NCBI RefSeq assembly: GCF_019977335.1
Contig: NZ_AP024653.1
Coordinates: 744,001 to 808,000 of the forward strand
Origin: Arthrobacter sp. NicSoilB4
GTDB lineage: Bacteria > Actinomycetota > Actinomycetes > Actinomycetales > Micrococcaceae
Length of the DNA: 64,000 nt
Direction: 5' to 3'
Notes under the pieces: model-generated
Databases searched by the model: none
Told to the model about the DNA's origin: nothing
What the model saw: the letters and a program-made list of their open reading frames with translations, nothing else
In this document: piece by piece, positions 25,466 to 34,431 of the stretch
Numbering within the stretch: the stretch's first letter is position 1
Layout of the letters: each line of letters begins with the position of its first letter
Program-made: the position numbers and the translations under genes

Positions 25466-26554
25466 TTGGAAGAGCTGCGCATCGAGGCCAATGGCAACCT
25501 TGGCCCCATCGATTCATCCCGCATCCCGCGCTACGCGGGAGCCGCCACCTATGCGCGCCTGCCGCGGCTGGACCAGGTCGCCAAGGCGGACGTCACCGTT
25601 GTGGGCGTGCCCTTCGACTCGGGGGTCTCGTACCGCCCCGGCGCCCGCTTCGGGTCCAACCATATCCGCGAAGCCAGCCGCCTCCTGCGCCCGTACAACC
25701 CAGCCTGGGACGTCAGCCCCTTCGAAAACATCCAGGTGGCCGACGCCGGCGACATGGCCGTCAATCCCTTCAACATCAATGAAGCGATCGAGACCATCCA
25801 GCAGAACGCCCTGGACCTGACCGCCTCCGGCAGCAAACTGGTGACCCTCGGCGGGGACCACACCATCGCCCTGCCCCTGCTGCGCGCTGCCGCGGAACGC
25901 GCCGGAGAGCCCGTCGCCATGCTCCACTTCGACGCCCACCTGGACACCTGGGACACCTACTTCGGCGCGGAATACACGCACGGCACGCCCTTCCGCCGCG
26001 CTGTCGAGGAAGGCATCCTGGACACCGAGGCCATCAGCCACATCGGCACCCGCGGCCCGCTCTATGGCAAGAAGGACCTCGACGACGACCACCGCTTCGG
26101 CTTCGGCATCGTCACCTCCGCCGACGTCTACTACCAGGGTGTGCTGGAAACCGTCGCCAAGGTCCGCGACCGGATCGGCAACCGCCCGCTGTACATCTCC
26201 GTGGACATCGACGTGCTGGATCCGGCCCACGCGCCCGGCACCGGAACCCCGGAAGCCGGCGGCATCACCAGCCGCGAGCTGCTGGAAATCATCCGCGGCT
26301 TCCGCGGCATGAACCTGGTCGGGGCCGACGTCGTCGAGGTCGCCCCCGCGTACGACCACGCAGACATCACCGGCGTCGCCGCCAGCCATGTGGCCTACGA
26401 ACTCGTCACGCTGATGGCAGACCGTGCGGTCGAAGGCGACCGGTTCGGTGCGGCCACCGGCTACGCCGCGCAGGCCCTCGGCCAGGAATCCCGCCGCCCG
26501 GCCGGCTTCGCAACGCCGGCGTCCCAGCGTGTTGAGAGCGGGGTCTCCCAGTGA
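25466..26554 (+). CDS. Ureohydrolase (agmatinase/guanidinobutyrase family)
   Basis: A 362-residue arginase-superfamily enzyme that hydrolyses a guanidino compound to urea and an amine. All manganese-ligand motifs are present: [19 protein letters not shown] and [19 protein letters not shown]. The start is TTG 25466 with AGGAGAGG upstream. The stop overlaps the start of a ThDP enzyme by four bases, so the two are made together. Although the family is often labelled SpeB, that coupling suggests 4-guanidinobutyrate (to GABA and urea) rather than agmatine as the substrate. The assignment to the family is firm; the substrate is inferred. Confidence 0.9.
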   Translation: MEELRIEANGNLGPIDSSRIPRYAGAATYARLPRLDQVAKADVTVVGVPFDSGVSYRPGARFGSNHIREASRLLRPYNPAWDVSPFENIQVADAGDMAVNPFNINEAIETIQQNALDLTASGSKLVTLGGDHTIALPLLRAAAERAGEPVAMLHFDAHLDTWDTYFGAEYTHGTPFRRAVEEGILDTEAISHIGTRGPLYGKKDLDDDHRFGFGIVTSADVYYQGVLETVAKVRDRIGNRPLYISVDIDVLDPAHAPGTGTPEAGGITSRELLEIIRGFRGMNLVGADVVEVAPAYDHADITGVAASHVAYELVTLMADRAVEGDRFGAATGYAAQALGQESRRPAGFATPASQRVESGVSQ

Positions 26555-28227
26555 CCGGCGTGCGCAACGGCGGCGACCTCGTCGTCGAGACACTCGAGGC
26601 GCTCGGCGCCAAAACCGTCTTCGGCATTCCGGGCCAGCACGCCCTGGGTCTCTTCGACGCCATGGGCCGCGGCAACCTGCACTTCGTCTCCTCCCGGGTG
26701 GAGAACAACTCGGCCTTCGCCGCGGACGGCTACTCCCGCGCCACCGGCGAGGTCGGCGTACTCTTCCTCTCCACCGGCCCCGGCGCACTGACCTCCCTGG
26801 CGGGGCTGCAGGAGGCCTACGCCACCGGCGTTCCCATGGTGGTCGTCGCGAGCCAGATCCCGCTGGAAGGACTCGGCGCACGCCGCAAGGGCATGCTGCA
26901 CCAGCTCGATGACCAGAAGGCCTCGGCCGCCAACGTCACCAAGAGCCAGCGGCTGATCCAGCACGCCTCCGGCATTCCCTCCGCCATCCAGGACGCCTGG
27001 ACCGAGGCGATCTCCTCGCCGCAGGGCCCCGTCTGGCTGGAAATCCCGCAGAACGTCCTGCTGGATCCCATCATGGTGCCCCCGGTGGAGGACGCCCTCG
27101 CCGAAGCCGCCGACAATCCGCCCCGCGTGGAACTCGTCCGCGAGGCAGTGAAATGGCTCTCGACGGCGGAACGTCCCGCCATCATCGCCGGAGGCGGCAC
27201 CCGCCGCGGCCGGGCCGAGAAGTCGCTTCTCTCCATTGCGGAGAAGCTCCGCGCGCCGGTCATCTGCACCCCCGGCGGCAACGGCGCATTCCCGTGGAGC
27301 CACGAGCTCTCGCTGCAGGCCTGGATCGAGGACCAGCACATGACGGAGCTGCTCGAGGACGCCGACGTGCTGATCGTCATCGGCTCCTCCCTGGGCGAGG
27401 TCACCTCCAACTACTTCACCTTTGAGCCGCGCGGCCGGATCATCCAGATCGACGCCGAACCCCGCGTGCTGGAATCCAACCGCCCCGGCCTGGGTATCCG
27501 GGCCGACGCTGGCCAGGCACTCGCCGCGCTCGACGCCGCCCTGACGGAACCGCACGGAGAGCGCGCGGACTGGCACGGCACCTCACCGGAGACCCTGGTC
27601 AAGGAAACCCTGGCCAAAGTCAAGGCCCGGCTGGAATCCCAGGACCTCGGCAAGGAACTGAAGTTCATGGCTGACATCCGGGAAGCCGTTCCCTCCGCCA
27701 TGCAGACGTTCTGGGACATGACCATCTCCGCCTACTGGGCCTGGAGCTGCTGGGACGCCCGCGAAGGCCAGTTCCACTCCGCCCAGGGCGCCGGCGGACT
27801 CGGTTTCGGCTTCCCCGCGGCGATCGGCGGCGCAGTCGGCTTGGAAACCACCGGCACGCCCGGCGGCGCATCTGCTGGAAATGCCCGCGTGCTCGCGGTG
27901 TCCGGTGACGGCTCGGCGATGTACTCCATCTCCGAACTGGCCACGGCCAAGCAGCACAACGTTCCGGTCACCTGGCTGATTGTCGACGACGGCGGCTACG
28001 GCATCCTGCGCGAATACATGGTCGGCGCGTTCGGCAAGGCCACCGCCACCGAGCTCGCCCGTCCCGACTTCGTCAAGCTGGCCGAGGCCTTCGGCGTCCC
28101 CGCAGTCCGGGTGGCCCCCGAGGATGTCGGGGACGCGCTCAGGGCGGGGTTCGCCGCCGACGGGCCGAACGTCGTCGTCGTCGAAACCCTGCTCAAGATG
28201 TTCGCCCCCACCCATTTGGAGGCCTGA
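26551..28227 (+). CDS. ThDP-dependent enzyme, candidate 2-ketoarginine decarboxylase
   Basis: A 558-residue three-domain thiamine diphosphate enzyme of the acetolactate synthase/decarboxylase family. The activating glutamate is Glu51 in [20 protein letters not shown]; the cofactor site is [17 protein letters not shown]...LIVDDGGYG, with Asp-Asp where Asn-Asn is usual. No FAD-type acetolactate synthase partner or small subunit is near. GTG 26551 overlaps the ureohydrolase stop (GTGA). In pseudomonads, arginine is transaminated to 2-ketoarginine, decarboxylated by the ThDP enzyme AruI, oxidised to 4-guanidinobutyrate and cleaved by a ureohydrolase; this gene pair would fit two of those steps. 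Other 2-oxoacid substrates remain possible. Confidence 0.82.
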   Translation: MTGVRNGGDLVVETLEALGAKTVFGIPGQHALGLFDAMGRGNLHFVSSRVENNSAFAADGYSRATGEVGVLFLSTGPGALTSLAGLQEAYATGVPMVVVASQIPLEGLGARRKGMLHQLDDQKASAANVTKSQRLIQHASGIPSAIQDAWTEAISSPQGPVWLEIPQNVLLDPIMVPPVEDALAEAADNPPRVELVREAVKWLSTAERPAIIAGGGTRRGRAEKSLLSIAEKLRAPVICTPGGNGAFPWSHELSLQAWIEDQHMTELLEDADVLIVIGSSLGEVTSNYFTFEPRGRIIQIDAEPRVLESNRPGLGIRADAGQALAALDAALTEPHGERADWHGTSPETLVKETLAKVKARLESQDLGKELKFMADIREAVPSAMQTFWDMTISAYWAWSCWDAREGQFHSAQGAGGLGFGFPAAIGGAVGLETTGTPGGASAGNARVLAVSGDGSAMYSISELATAKQHNVPVTWLIVDDGGYGILREYMVGAFGKATATELARPDFVKLAEAFGVPAVRVAPEDVGDALRAGFAADGPNVVVVETLLKMFAPTHLEA

Positions 28228-28248
28228 GCCAAGCTCAGCTCCTTGCTC

Positions 28249-28300
28249 AAAATGCCCGGCGCGGACCGGCAGCACTGCTGCCGGTCCGCGCTTGGCATTT
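28249..28300 (+). terminator. Strong terminator after the ThDP gene
   Basis: A near-perfect stem: GCGCGGACCGGCAG pairs with CTGCCGGTCCGCGC around a five-base loop at 28275, and the outer bases AAATGCC (28250-28256) pair with GGCATTT (28294-28300), giving a T-run at the 3' side. It ends the ureohydrolase operon. Confidence 0.85.
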
Positions 28301-28325
28301 AAGCCGCGGGCATCGCAAAACAGGG

Positions 28326-28375
28326 TTAGTTTCCCAAAGTAACTAAATTCCTGCTATATTTGTTGCCTAAGGCAA
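28326..28375 (+). promoter_or_regulatory. Operator region of the MarR/DHA2 operon
   Basis: Two palindromes lie upstream of the MarR start: TTAGTT-N9-AACTAA (28326-28346) and the 13-base TTGCCTAAGGCAA (28363-28375). The intervening CTGCTATATTTG is a possible -10 region. Autorepression by the adjacent MarR protein is the simplest reading. Confidence 0.6.
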
Positions 28376-28410
28376 GCAAAGCCAATAAAGGCAAGAAATA
28401 GGGAGCCGTG

Positions 28411-28890
28411 ATGGCAGTCGCGCCGGACACCGCAGCCAAACTCGTCCACCAGATCTTCGACCTGCAACGCGCCGTCCGCTGCGTCGCCGCCCTGAAACTC
28501 CGCGGCGAGGACACCGGAGTGGCACTCCAGGGTGTCCTGCGTTTCGTGGGGGAGGGGGAATCCCGGGCCACCAGGCTCGCGGACCGGCTCGGAGTCAGCG
28601 CCCCCGTCCTCAGCCGGCACATTGCCGAACTGGAGGAGCAGGGCTACGTGGTCCGCCGGCCCGACCCCCTGGACGGACGGGCGCAGCTGATCGCGCTCTC
28701 CGCGTCAGGAGTCGAGAAACTCCGCTTCATCGAGGACCAGCGCGCCGCGACACTCCTTGGCTTCCTGCAGGACTGGAGCGAGCAGGACGTCGAAGAGACA
28801 ACGAACACCCTCCAGAAACTTGCTGAGTCCCTCAGGACATCAGCCCGGGCAACGACGGCCGGATCCACCACCACGACCGAAATTGTTTGA
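28411..28890 (+). CDS. MarR-family transcriptional regulator
   Basis: A 159-residue MarR protein with a central winged helix (ATRLADRLGVSAPVLSRHIAELEEQGYVVRRPDPLDGRAQLIALSASG) and a long C-terminal helix. ATG 28411 lies five bases after GGGAG; the GTG three bases earlier is less well placed. The DHA2 exporter starts 10 bp downstream, so regulator and pump form one operon, typical of self-regulated drug resistance units. Confidence 0.9.
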   Translation: MAVAPDTAAKLVHQIFDLQRAVRCVAALKLRGEDTGVALQGVLRFVGEGESRATRLADRLGVSAPVLSRHIAELEEQGYVVRRPDPLDGRAQLIALSASGVEKLRFIEDQRAATLLGFLQDWSEQDVEETTNTLQKLAESLRTSARATTAGSTTTTEIV

Positions 28891-28900
28891 GGAGCGCCCC

Positions 28901-30631
28901 ATGGCAGCAATCACAGAACAGCCCCCCGCACCGCCGGCGGTGATGACCCACCGCCAGATCATGGAAGCCCTGACCGGCCTGCTGGCCGCATTCTTCACCG
29001 CGATCATCAGCAGCACGATCGTGGCGAACGCCCTGCCCACGATCATGTCCGAGCTGCACGGAACCCAGACTGACTTCGCCTGGGTCATCACCGCTGCCCT
29101 GCTGGCCAATGCCGCGACCACCCCAATCTGGGGCAAGCTGGCCGACCTCTTCAACAAGAAGCTCCTGGTCCAGCTCAGCATCGTGATCTTCGTGGCCGGG
29201 TCCGTCATGGCGGGCCTGTCGGAGACCATCCCGCTGCTGCTGACCGCCCGCGTCATCCAGGGCATCGCCATGGGCGGGCTCACCGCGCTGGCCATGGCCA
29301 TCATCGGCTCCATCATCCCGCCCCGCGACCGCGGCAAGTACTCCGGCTACATGGGCGCCGTTATGGCTGTTGGCACTGCCGGGGGACCGCTGCTCGGCGG
29401 TTTCATCGTGGACAGCCCGCTGGGCTGGCGCTGGACGTTCTTCGTCTGCGTCCCGCTCGCCGTGATCGCCCTGATCCTGCTGCAGGTCACCCTGAAACTG
29501 CCGCACGTCAGGCGCCCCGCGAAGATCGACTGGCTCGGCTCCATCCTTCTGACCTCCGGCGTGAGCCTGCTGCTGATCTGGGTGTCCTTCGCCGGCAACC
29601 CGGACTACTACGACTGGTTGTCCTGGCAGAGCGCGGCCATGGTGGGTGGCGGCGTGGTCCTGCTGGCCCTGCTAGTCCTGGTGGAATCCAGGGTGCCGCA
29701 GCCCATCATTCCGCTGAAGATCATCTCGCAGCGCACCACCGCACTCGCCATCCTGGCCTCAATCGCCGTCGGCGTCGGGATGTTCGGTTCCTCCGCCTTC
29801 CTCGGCCAGTACTTCCAGGTGGCCCGCGGCGCATCACCCACCGAAGCCGGGCTCCTGACCCTCCCGATGATCGCCGGCAACCTGATCGGTTCCGTCGTCT
29901 CCGGGCAGCTGATCAGCCGGACCGGAAAATGGAAGCGGTACCTGCTCGCGGGCGCCATCCTCCTGATCGCTGGCCTGGGGCTGACCGGAACCATCGACCA
30001 CACCACTGAGCTCTGGCAGACCGGTGTCTACACTGCGATCCTCGGCCTCGGCCTCGGCCTGCTGATGCAGAACCTCGTCCTGGCGGTGCAGAACACCGTG
30101 CGGGCCAGCGATATCGGAACCGCCAGCGCCTCGGTGGCGTTCTTCCGGTCGGTCGGCGGTGCCATCGGTGTCTCCGTATTGGGCGCCGTCATGGCCAACC
30201 GGGTGAAGGAACTCGCCACCGAGGGACTCGCCGCCGCGGGGATTACCGTCAGCGGCGGTGCCGGCGCCAGCATGGACCTCAAGGACATGCCGGAGCCCGT
30301 CCGGGAAATCATGCGGGCCGCCTACGGTGACGCCACCGCGCAGATCTTTATGATTTCCGCGGTCATCGGCCTGGTCGCACTGGTGGCGATTCTCTTCATC
30401 AAGGAACAGCCGCTGCGGCGCACCGTGGACATCGTCAGTCCCTCCGCCAAAGGCGATGACGGCATCGACGACGGCGGCCCGGCCCCGTCCGCCGCGACTG
30501 CGGTCGAGTCGGCGGCCCCCGCCGCGGCGTCATCCGCCAGCCCGCTGGCCGGGACCGGAATCGTCGACCTCGACCGGGAGTTCATTGACGTCCTCGGCCG
30601 GCAGCGGGAAAGCCAGCGCCGGGGCAACTGA
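28901..30631 (+). CDS. DHA2-family MFS drug exporter (EmrB/QacA-like)
   Basis: A 576-residue transporter with about 14 membrane helices. Typical features are STIVANALPTIMSEL in helix 1, WGKLADLFNKK in loop 2-3, GGPLLGGFIVDSPLGWRWTFF in helix 5 (motif C) and SVAFFRSVGGAIGVSVLGAV. The last 60 residues form an Ala/Ser/Pro-rich cytoplasmic tail. GAGGAG precedes ATG 28901, which lies 10 bp after the MarR gene. Export of a lipophilic or aromatic compound is likely; the substrate is unknown. It ends 14 bp from the convergent sortase gene with no visible terminator between them. Confidence 0.9.
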   Translation: MAAITEQPPAPPAVMTHRQIMEALTGLLAAFFTAIISSTIVANALPTIMSELHGTQTDFAWVITAALLANAATTPIWGKLADLFNKKLLVQLSIVIFVAGSVMAGLSETIPLLLTARVIQGIAMGGLTALAMAIIGSIIPPRDRGKYSGYMGAVMAVGTAGGPLLGGFIVDSPLGWRWTFFVCVPLAVIALILLQVTLKLPHVRRPAKIDWLGSILLTSGVSLLLIWVSFAGNPDYYDWLSWQSAAMVGGGVVLLALLVLVESRVPQPIIPLKIISQRTTALAILASIAVGVGMFGSSAFLGQYFQVARGASPTEAGLLTLPMIAGNLIGSVVSGQLISRTGKWKRYLLAGAILLIAGLGLTGTIDHTTELWQTGVYTAILGLGLGLLMQNLVLAVQNTVRASDIGTASASVAFFRSVGGAIGVSVLGAVMANRVKELATEGLAAAGITVSGGAGASMDLKDMPEPVREIMRAAYGDATAQIFMISAVIGLVALVAILFIKEQPLRRTVDIVSPSAKGDDGIDDGGPAPSAATAVESAAPAAASSASPLAGTGIVDLDREFIDVLGRQRESQRRGN

Positions 30632-30645
30632 ACGGGGGAGCTTGG

Positions 30646-31410
30646 TTATGGCCCGGGTTCGGGGAACGGAGAGGCCACGATCACAACGTTTTTCCCGAAC
30701 AGGTCTTCCGTGTAGCAACTGATGATGACGACGCGGTTGGGAACGACCTGCCAGATCGGATTGTCCTTGAGTGAGGACTTATTTTCGGTGGAGATGGAGT
30801 CAACCCGGTAGCGGATCTGTCCGGCGGCCGTCGTCACTTCGAAGATGTCCCCGGGGGCTGCGGCCGAACTGAGCCGGTTGAACGGTGCGTCCCGGCCTTC
30901 CCAGCTGTGGCCCATGATGTAGGTCGTGTTGGTGGATCCCGCCCCGGGAACGCCGAAGTTTGTGACCCAGTAACCGTCCAAGGACACGGGCGGCACGATG
31001 GTTTGGGCTTCGATTTCGGCTGGGCTTGGATCCAGGGAGTGGACCACGACGTCGAAGCCTGCCGACGGGTAGACGATGCGGACGGGTGCCGCCGCCAGGG
31101 GCAGCGCAGGTGGCGGTGCAGGCGCCGCTTGCGCTGCGCTGCCGGCCGCAACCTTGCCCGGAGCGACGGCGGCCGTCTCCAGCGGGCCGGGACTGGGGCT
31201 TGCCGGAGCCACAAGTGCCGGTGCTGCCGGCAGGCTGGCTGCCAGATCGGACCGGGCGGGCGTTCCCTGCCCGGACAGATAGGCCAAGACCAGGAAAGCG
31301 GCCAGTCCGCAGGCCAGGATCAGCAGATCGCCGCGGTTCCAGGTCTGGTGTTTCGCGGTCGTTGCGCCACGGGCCAGGGAGTGCCGGGCGGTGGAGTGGC
31401 GGAAGGGCAT
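30646..31410 (-). CDS. Class E/F-like sortase with altered active site
   Basis: A 254-residue membrane-anchored sortase. One helix at about residues 28-46 is followed by a Pro/Ala-rich linker to about 108 and the catalytic domain from 109. His168 is in TYIMGHSWEGRD and Cys232 in VVIISCYTED. The usual catalytic Arg that follows the Cys by 10-15 residues is absent: only YTEDLFGK stands between Cys232 and NVVIVA, so the loop is short and its only basic residue is Lys240. ATG 31410 has GGAG upstream; the longer frame has no signal. The gene directly upstream encodes a secreted protein with a C-terminal anchor, its probable substrate. Confidence 0.82.
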   Translation of the reverse strand: MPFRHSTARHSLARGATTAKHQTWNRGDLLILACGLAAFLVLAYLSGQGTPARSDLAASLPAAPALVAPASPSPGPLETAAVAPGKVAAGSAAQAAPAPPPALPLAAAPVRIVYPSAGFDVVVHSLDPSPAEIEAQTIVPPVSLDGYWVTNFGVPGAGSTNTTYIMGHSWEGRDAPFNRLSSAAAPGDIFEVTTAAGQIRYRVDSISTENKSSLKDNPIWQVVPNRVVIISCYTEDLFGKNVVIVASPFPEPGP

Positions 31411-31438
31411 CGGAGCTCCTTCGTGAGTTCGGAACGAT

Positions 31439-31472
31439 GGGGACACCGGACCCGCTTGGATCCGGTGTCCCC
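31439..31472 (-). terminator. Hairpin between the surface protein and sortase genes
   Basis: GGGGACACCGGA (31439-31450) pairs perfectly with TCCGGTGTCCCC (31461-31472) around a ten-base loop. It lies between the stop of the surface protein and the sortase start, so it may reduce read-through and keep sortase expression below that of the substrate. Confidence 0.75.
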
Positions 31473-31487
31473 TCGCCAACGCAACCG

Positions 31488-32237
31488 CTAGATGGCTGCG
31501 TCCGCGCCCTGCCCGCGTCCCCGGCGCCGCAAGGCGACCACAGAACCGGCCGCGAGCAGTGCCGCCAGGCCAGCCGCCCACCCCGGAAGCCCGGCGTCGG
31601 AGCTGTTGGAAACGGCGGTTTGAGCGTTGAACCCGCGGTTGACCGCAACGGCGGCCCCGGCGCCCGAAGGCACTACAGCGGCTGCGCCCGCTCCGGGCGG
31701 CACCGCCGCTGGAGGAACAACCGCTGGAGGAACAACCGCCGGAGGAACAACCGTGGGCGGCTCAGTGGTTCCGCCACCGCCGCCCGGGTTCTCTTCCTCG
31801 TCGTCGTCATCAGCTTCGTGGCAGCCCTTGGCAGGGACCGGGTAGATGTCGGCGTTGCCGTTGTGGCCGTCCTTGTGCCCGTTCAGCCACGCCTTTTCGG
31901 AAATGGTGATGACGTTGTAGGGGTTCTCCTCAGATCCCGTTGCGTGGCAAATGGTGACTTTCTTCGAATCCGAGCCGTTGTCATCGTCGTCGTTGTTCCC
32001 GTTGTCGCCACCCGGGCACCCACCGGCCGGGGCCGGAACGATGTCGTCGTCGTGCACGCCCTGGGCGTTGTGTCCGTTGAGTCCGTTCTCGCTGATCGTA
32101 ATTTCGTTGTATGGATGAGAGTCCGAGCCGGTCGCGTGGCAGATGGTGATCTTGTCGTCTGGGCCGGCAAAAGCGGGGGCGCTGGTCGCTAGTAGGGCAA
32201 GGCCGGCAATGCCGGCCGCTGCAAGGACTTTCTTCAT
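31488..32237 (-). CDS. Secreted two-repeat surface protein, probable sortase substrate
   Basis: A 249-residue protein. A signal peptide ends at AFA (residue 24). Two repeats follow at about residues 29-74 and 93-139, each with ITICHATGS or VTICHATGS, PYNxITIS, LNGH and a closing Gly-Cys; the Cys pairs (33/74 and 97/139) could form disulfides. They are joined by an acidic Asn/Asp linker. Then come a second acidic stretch, Gly/Pro-rich repeats (VVPPA) and a C-terminal anchor: LPGW (217-220), a hydrophobic segment and RRRGRG. This resembles a cell-wall sorting signal with a non-standard LPxxx motif. Short 'ICHxxGxxxNPY' repeats occur in many exported proteins of unknown role. Confidence 0.8.
   Translation of the reverse strand: MKKVLAAAGIAGLALLATSAPAFAGPDDKITICHATGSDSHPYNEITISENGLNGHNAQGVHDDDIVPAPAGGCPGGDNGNNDDDDNGSDSKKVTICHATGSEENPYNVITISEKAWLNGHKDGHNGNADIYPVPAKGCHEADDDDEEENPGGGGGTTEPPTVVPPAVVPPAVVPPAAVPPGAGAAAVVPSGAGAAVAVNRGFNAQTAVSNSSDAGLPGWAAGLAALLAAGSVVALRRRGRGQGADAAI
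31711..31755 (-). repeat. Three 15-bp tandem repeats in the surface protein gene
   Basis: Three copies of GGAGGAACAACCGCT (plus strand; last bases vary) with a degenerate fourth at 31696-31710. On the coding strand they encode the VVPPA repeats of the stalk before the membrane anchor. In-frame copy-number change would alter stalk length. Confidence 0.85.
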
Positions 32238-32697
32238 GGCAGTGCTCTTTCTGGATCATTTTGGACTGACCAGACTGCTGGGGGTGGGGGCTCGTGGCCG
32301 AGCCGACCGCTCATCGAAGATTCCCAGATAACCTTCGTTTCCCCTGCAGAGTTGTCCAGTTGCTGACAACTTCACGCTAGGTCGATGAACGCTCGCGGAC
32401 ACGAGTAATCGCTACCCCGTGGGCTACCGGTTCTTTTTTTGCCGGTACTACTGTGACTACTGGTAACTACGGGTAACTACTGGGACCCAAGGTGAGGAAG
32501 TCCGTCAAAGCTACGAAAAGTACGCCGTTTGGATGATTTTCCGTCGCCGATGTTCCCCGCGGGCCGGTCGTTTCGTAGAGTTGGATGGCTATGGCTGTCG
32601 GCCCCCTCTGCTAGTAATAGGAGCATCCGGTGGATGTTCCCTCGCCAGAACCTTCTCCAGCCTCATTTATTCGGTATTTCCTTAAGGACTCGTGGGC
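32238..32697. other. 460-bp divergent intergenic region
   Basis: No gene is credible here. It contains GTTGTCCAGTTGCTGACAAC (32351-32370), an inverted repeat GTTGTC/GACAAC suited to control of the surface protein gene. TACCGG and CCGGTA (32425-32447) flank a T-rich loop. Between about 32450 and 32482 lie three direct copies related to GGTAACTACT. AAGGA at 32684-32688 is the ribosome-binding site of the ABC exporter. The region is notably less GC-rich than its flanks. Confidence 0.6.
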
Positions 32698-34431
32698 ATG
32701 CTCGTCACTCTCATACGGCGCTATTCGAAGCCGTATCTGCCATACATCTGGGCAGTCATTTTCTTCCAGCTCGCCTCCACCATCGCGGCGCTGTACCTTC
32801 CCAGCCTGAACGCCCAGATCATTGACGAGGGCGTCTCGCGCGGCGATACGGACTACATCTGGCGGACCGGCGGCGTGATGCTTGGCGTGGCGCTGATCCA
32901 GGTCGCCACCGCGATCGCGGGGGTGTACTTCGGGTCCAAGGCCGCCATGGCGTTCGGCCGCGACCTGCGCCGCGGCGTGTTCCGCAAGGTCACTAGTTTT
33001 TCCGCGAAGGACGTCAACGTTTTCGGCGCCCCCACCCTGATCACGCGCGGCACCAACGATGTCCAGCAGGTGCAGATGCTCATGCTGATGGGCCTGAACT
33101 TCATGGTGGCCACCCCCATCATGTGCATCGGCGGCATCTTTATGGCCCTTCGCGAGGACCTCAACCTGTCCTGGCTGGTCTGGGTCTCCGTGCCGGTGCT
33201 CATCGTGGTGGTGGGCTACCTCGTGGTCCGCCTGATGCCGCTCTTCCGGTCCATGCAGGTCAAGATCGACCGGCTCAACGGGATCCTGCGCGAGCAGATC
33301 ATCGGCATCCGCGTCGTCCGCGCCTTCGTGCGCGAACCCCACGAAGCCGAGCGGTTCGGCGCGGCCAACAAGGAACTGACGGACGTGTCACTGAAGATCG
33401 GCTCGCTCTTCGTGCTGATGTTCCCGGCCATTGGCATGATCCTGCACATCTCCACCGCCGCAGTGCTCTGGTTCGGCGGCCAGCGGGTCGACGCCGGTGA
33501 AATGCAGGTCGGCGCGCTCACGGCCTTCCTGCAGTACCTGCTGCAGATCCTGATGGCGGTCATGATGGGTACCTTCATGGCGATGATGATTCCCCGCGCC
33601 TCGGTCTGCGCGGACCGCATCGGCGAGGTGCTCGACGTCGAACCCTCCATCCACGAGGCGCTCGCCCCCGTGGCGCCGGCTGAAAAGGCCGGCCGCGTCG
33701 AATTCCGGAACGTGTCGTTCGCCTACCCCGGCGCCGAAGCGCCGGTGCTCAGCGACATCAGCTTCACTGCCGAGCCCGGCCAGACTGTGGCGATCATCGG
33801 ATCCACCGGTGCCGGCAAGTCCAGCCTGCTGGCCCTGCTGCCCCGGCTCTACGACGCAGCCTCGGGGGAGGTGCTGCTCGACGGCGTCCCGGTCACCCAC
33901 CTGGACCGGGCTGAAATCACCCAGCGCGTCGCCATGGTGCCGCAGCGGCCCTACCTGTTCTCGGGGTCCATCGAGCACAACCTGCGCTTCGGCAAGCCCG
34001 AGGCCACGGACGAGGAACTCTGGGACGCCCTGACGGTGGCCCAGGCGGCGGACTTTGTGCGCGAGAAGAAGAACGGGCTCGGCTCCCGGATTGCCCAGGG
34101 CGGCACCAACGTCTCGGGCGGGCAGCGCCAGCGGCTCTGCATCGCGCGCGCCCTCGTCACCGAGCCCAAGGTCTTCCTGTTTGACGACTCCTTCTCCGCG
34201 CTCGATGTCGCCACTGACGCCAGGCTCCGCCGCGCGCTCAAGGCGAAGACCACCGATGCCACCGTGATCATTGTCGGCCAGCGCGTCTCCACCATCGCCG
34301 ACGCCGACCAGATCCTGGTGCTCGACAACGGACGGATCGTGGACCGCGGCACGCATGAAGAACTGCTGGAGAGCTCCAGCACCTACCAGGAAATTGTCGA
34401 ATCCCAGCTGACCGCGGAGGCAGTGGCATGA
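32698..34431 (+). CDS. ABC exporter half-transporter, degenerate ATPase site
   Basis: A 577-residue type IV ABC exporter subunit: six membrane helices (residues about 1-310) and an ATPase domain with Walker A GSTGAGKSS and signature VSGGQRQRLCIARAL. Walker B is VFLFDDSFSALD, with Asp where the catalytic Glu normally stands. Such a replacement is typical of one partner in heterodimeric exporters. ATG 32698 lies nine bases after AAGGA; the in-frame GTG at 32692 is too close to it. The stop overlaps the start of the partner gene by four bases. Probable role: export of a drug, lipid or peptide; the substrate is unknown. Confidence 0.9.
   Translation: MLVTLIRRYSKPYLPYIWAVIFFQLASTIAALYLPSLNAQIIDEGVSRGDTDYIWRTGGVMLGVALIQVATAIAGVYFGSKAAMAFGRDLRRGVFRKVTSFSAKDVNVFGAPTLITRGTNDVQQVQMLMLMGLNFMVATPIMCIGGIFMALREDLNLSWLVWVSVPVLIVVVGYLVVRLMPLFRSMQVKIDRLNGILREQIIGIRVVRAFVREPHEAERFGAANKELTDVSLKIGSLFVLMFPAIGMILHISTAAVLWFGGQRVDAGEMQVGALTAFLQYLLQILMAVMMGTFMAMMIPRASVCADRIGEVLDVEPSIHEALAPVAPAEKAGRVEFRNVSFAYPGAEAPVLSDISFTAEPGQTVAIIGSTGAGKSSLLALLPRLYDAASGEVLLDGVPVTHLDRAEITQRVAMVPQRPYLFSGSIEHNLRFGKPEATDEELWDALTVAQAADFVREKKNGLGSRIAQGGTNVSGGQRQRLCIARALVTEPKVFLFDDSFSALDVATDARLRRALKAKTTDATVIIVGQRVSTIADADQILVLDNGRIVDRGTHEELLESSSTYQEIVESQLTAEAVA

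Noticed and set aside
31411..31581. Longer start for the sortase gene (frame open to 31581)
   Set aside because: The extension has no ribosome-binding site and crosses the intergenic hairpin into the 3' end of the surface protein gene; ATG 31410 with GGAG gives a normal membrane-anchor N-terminus.
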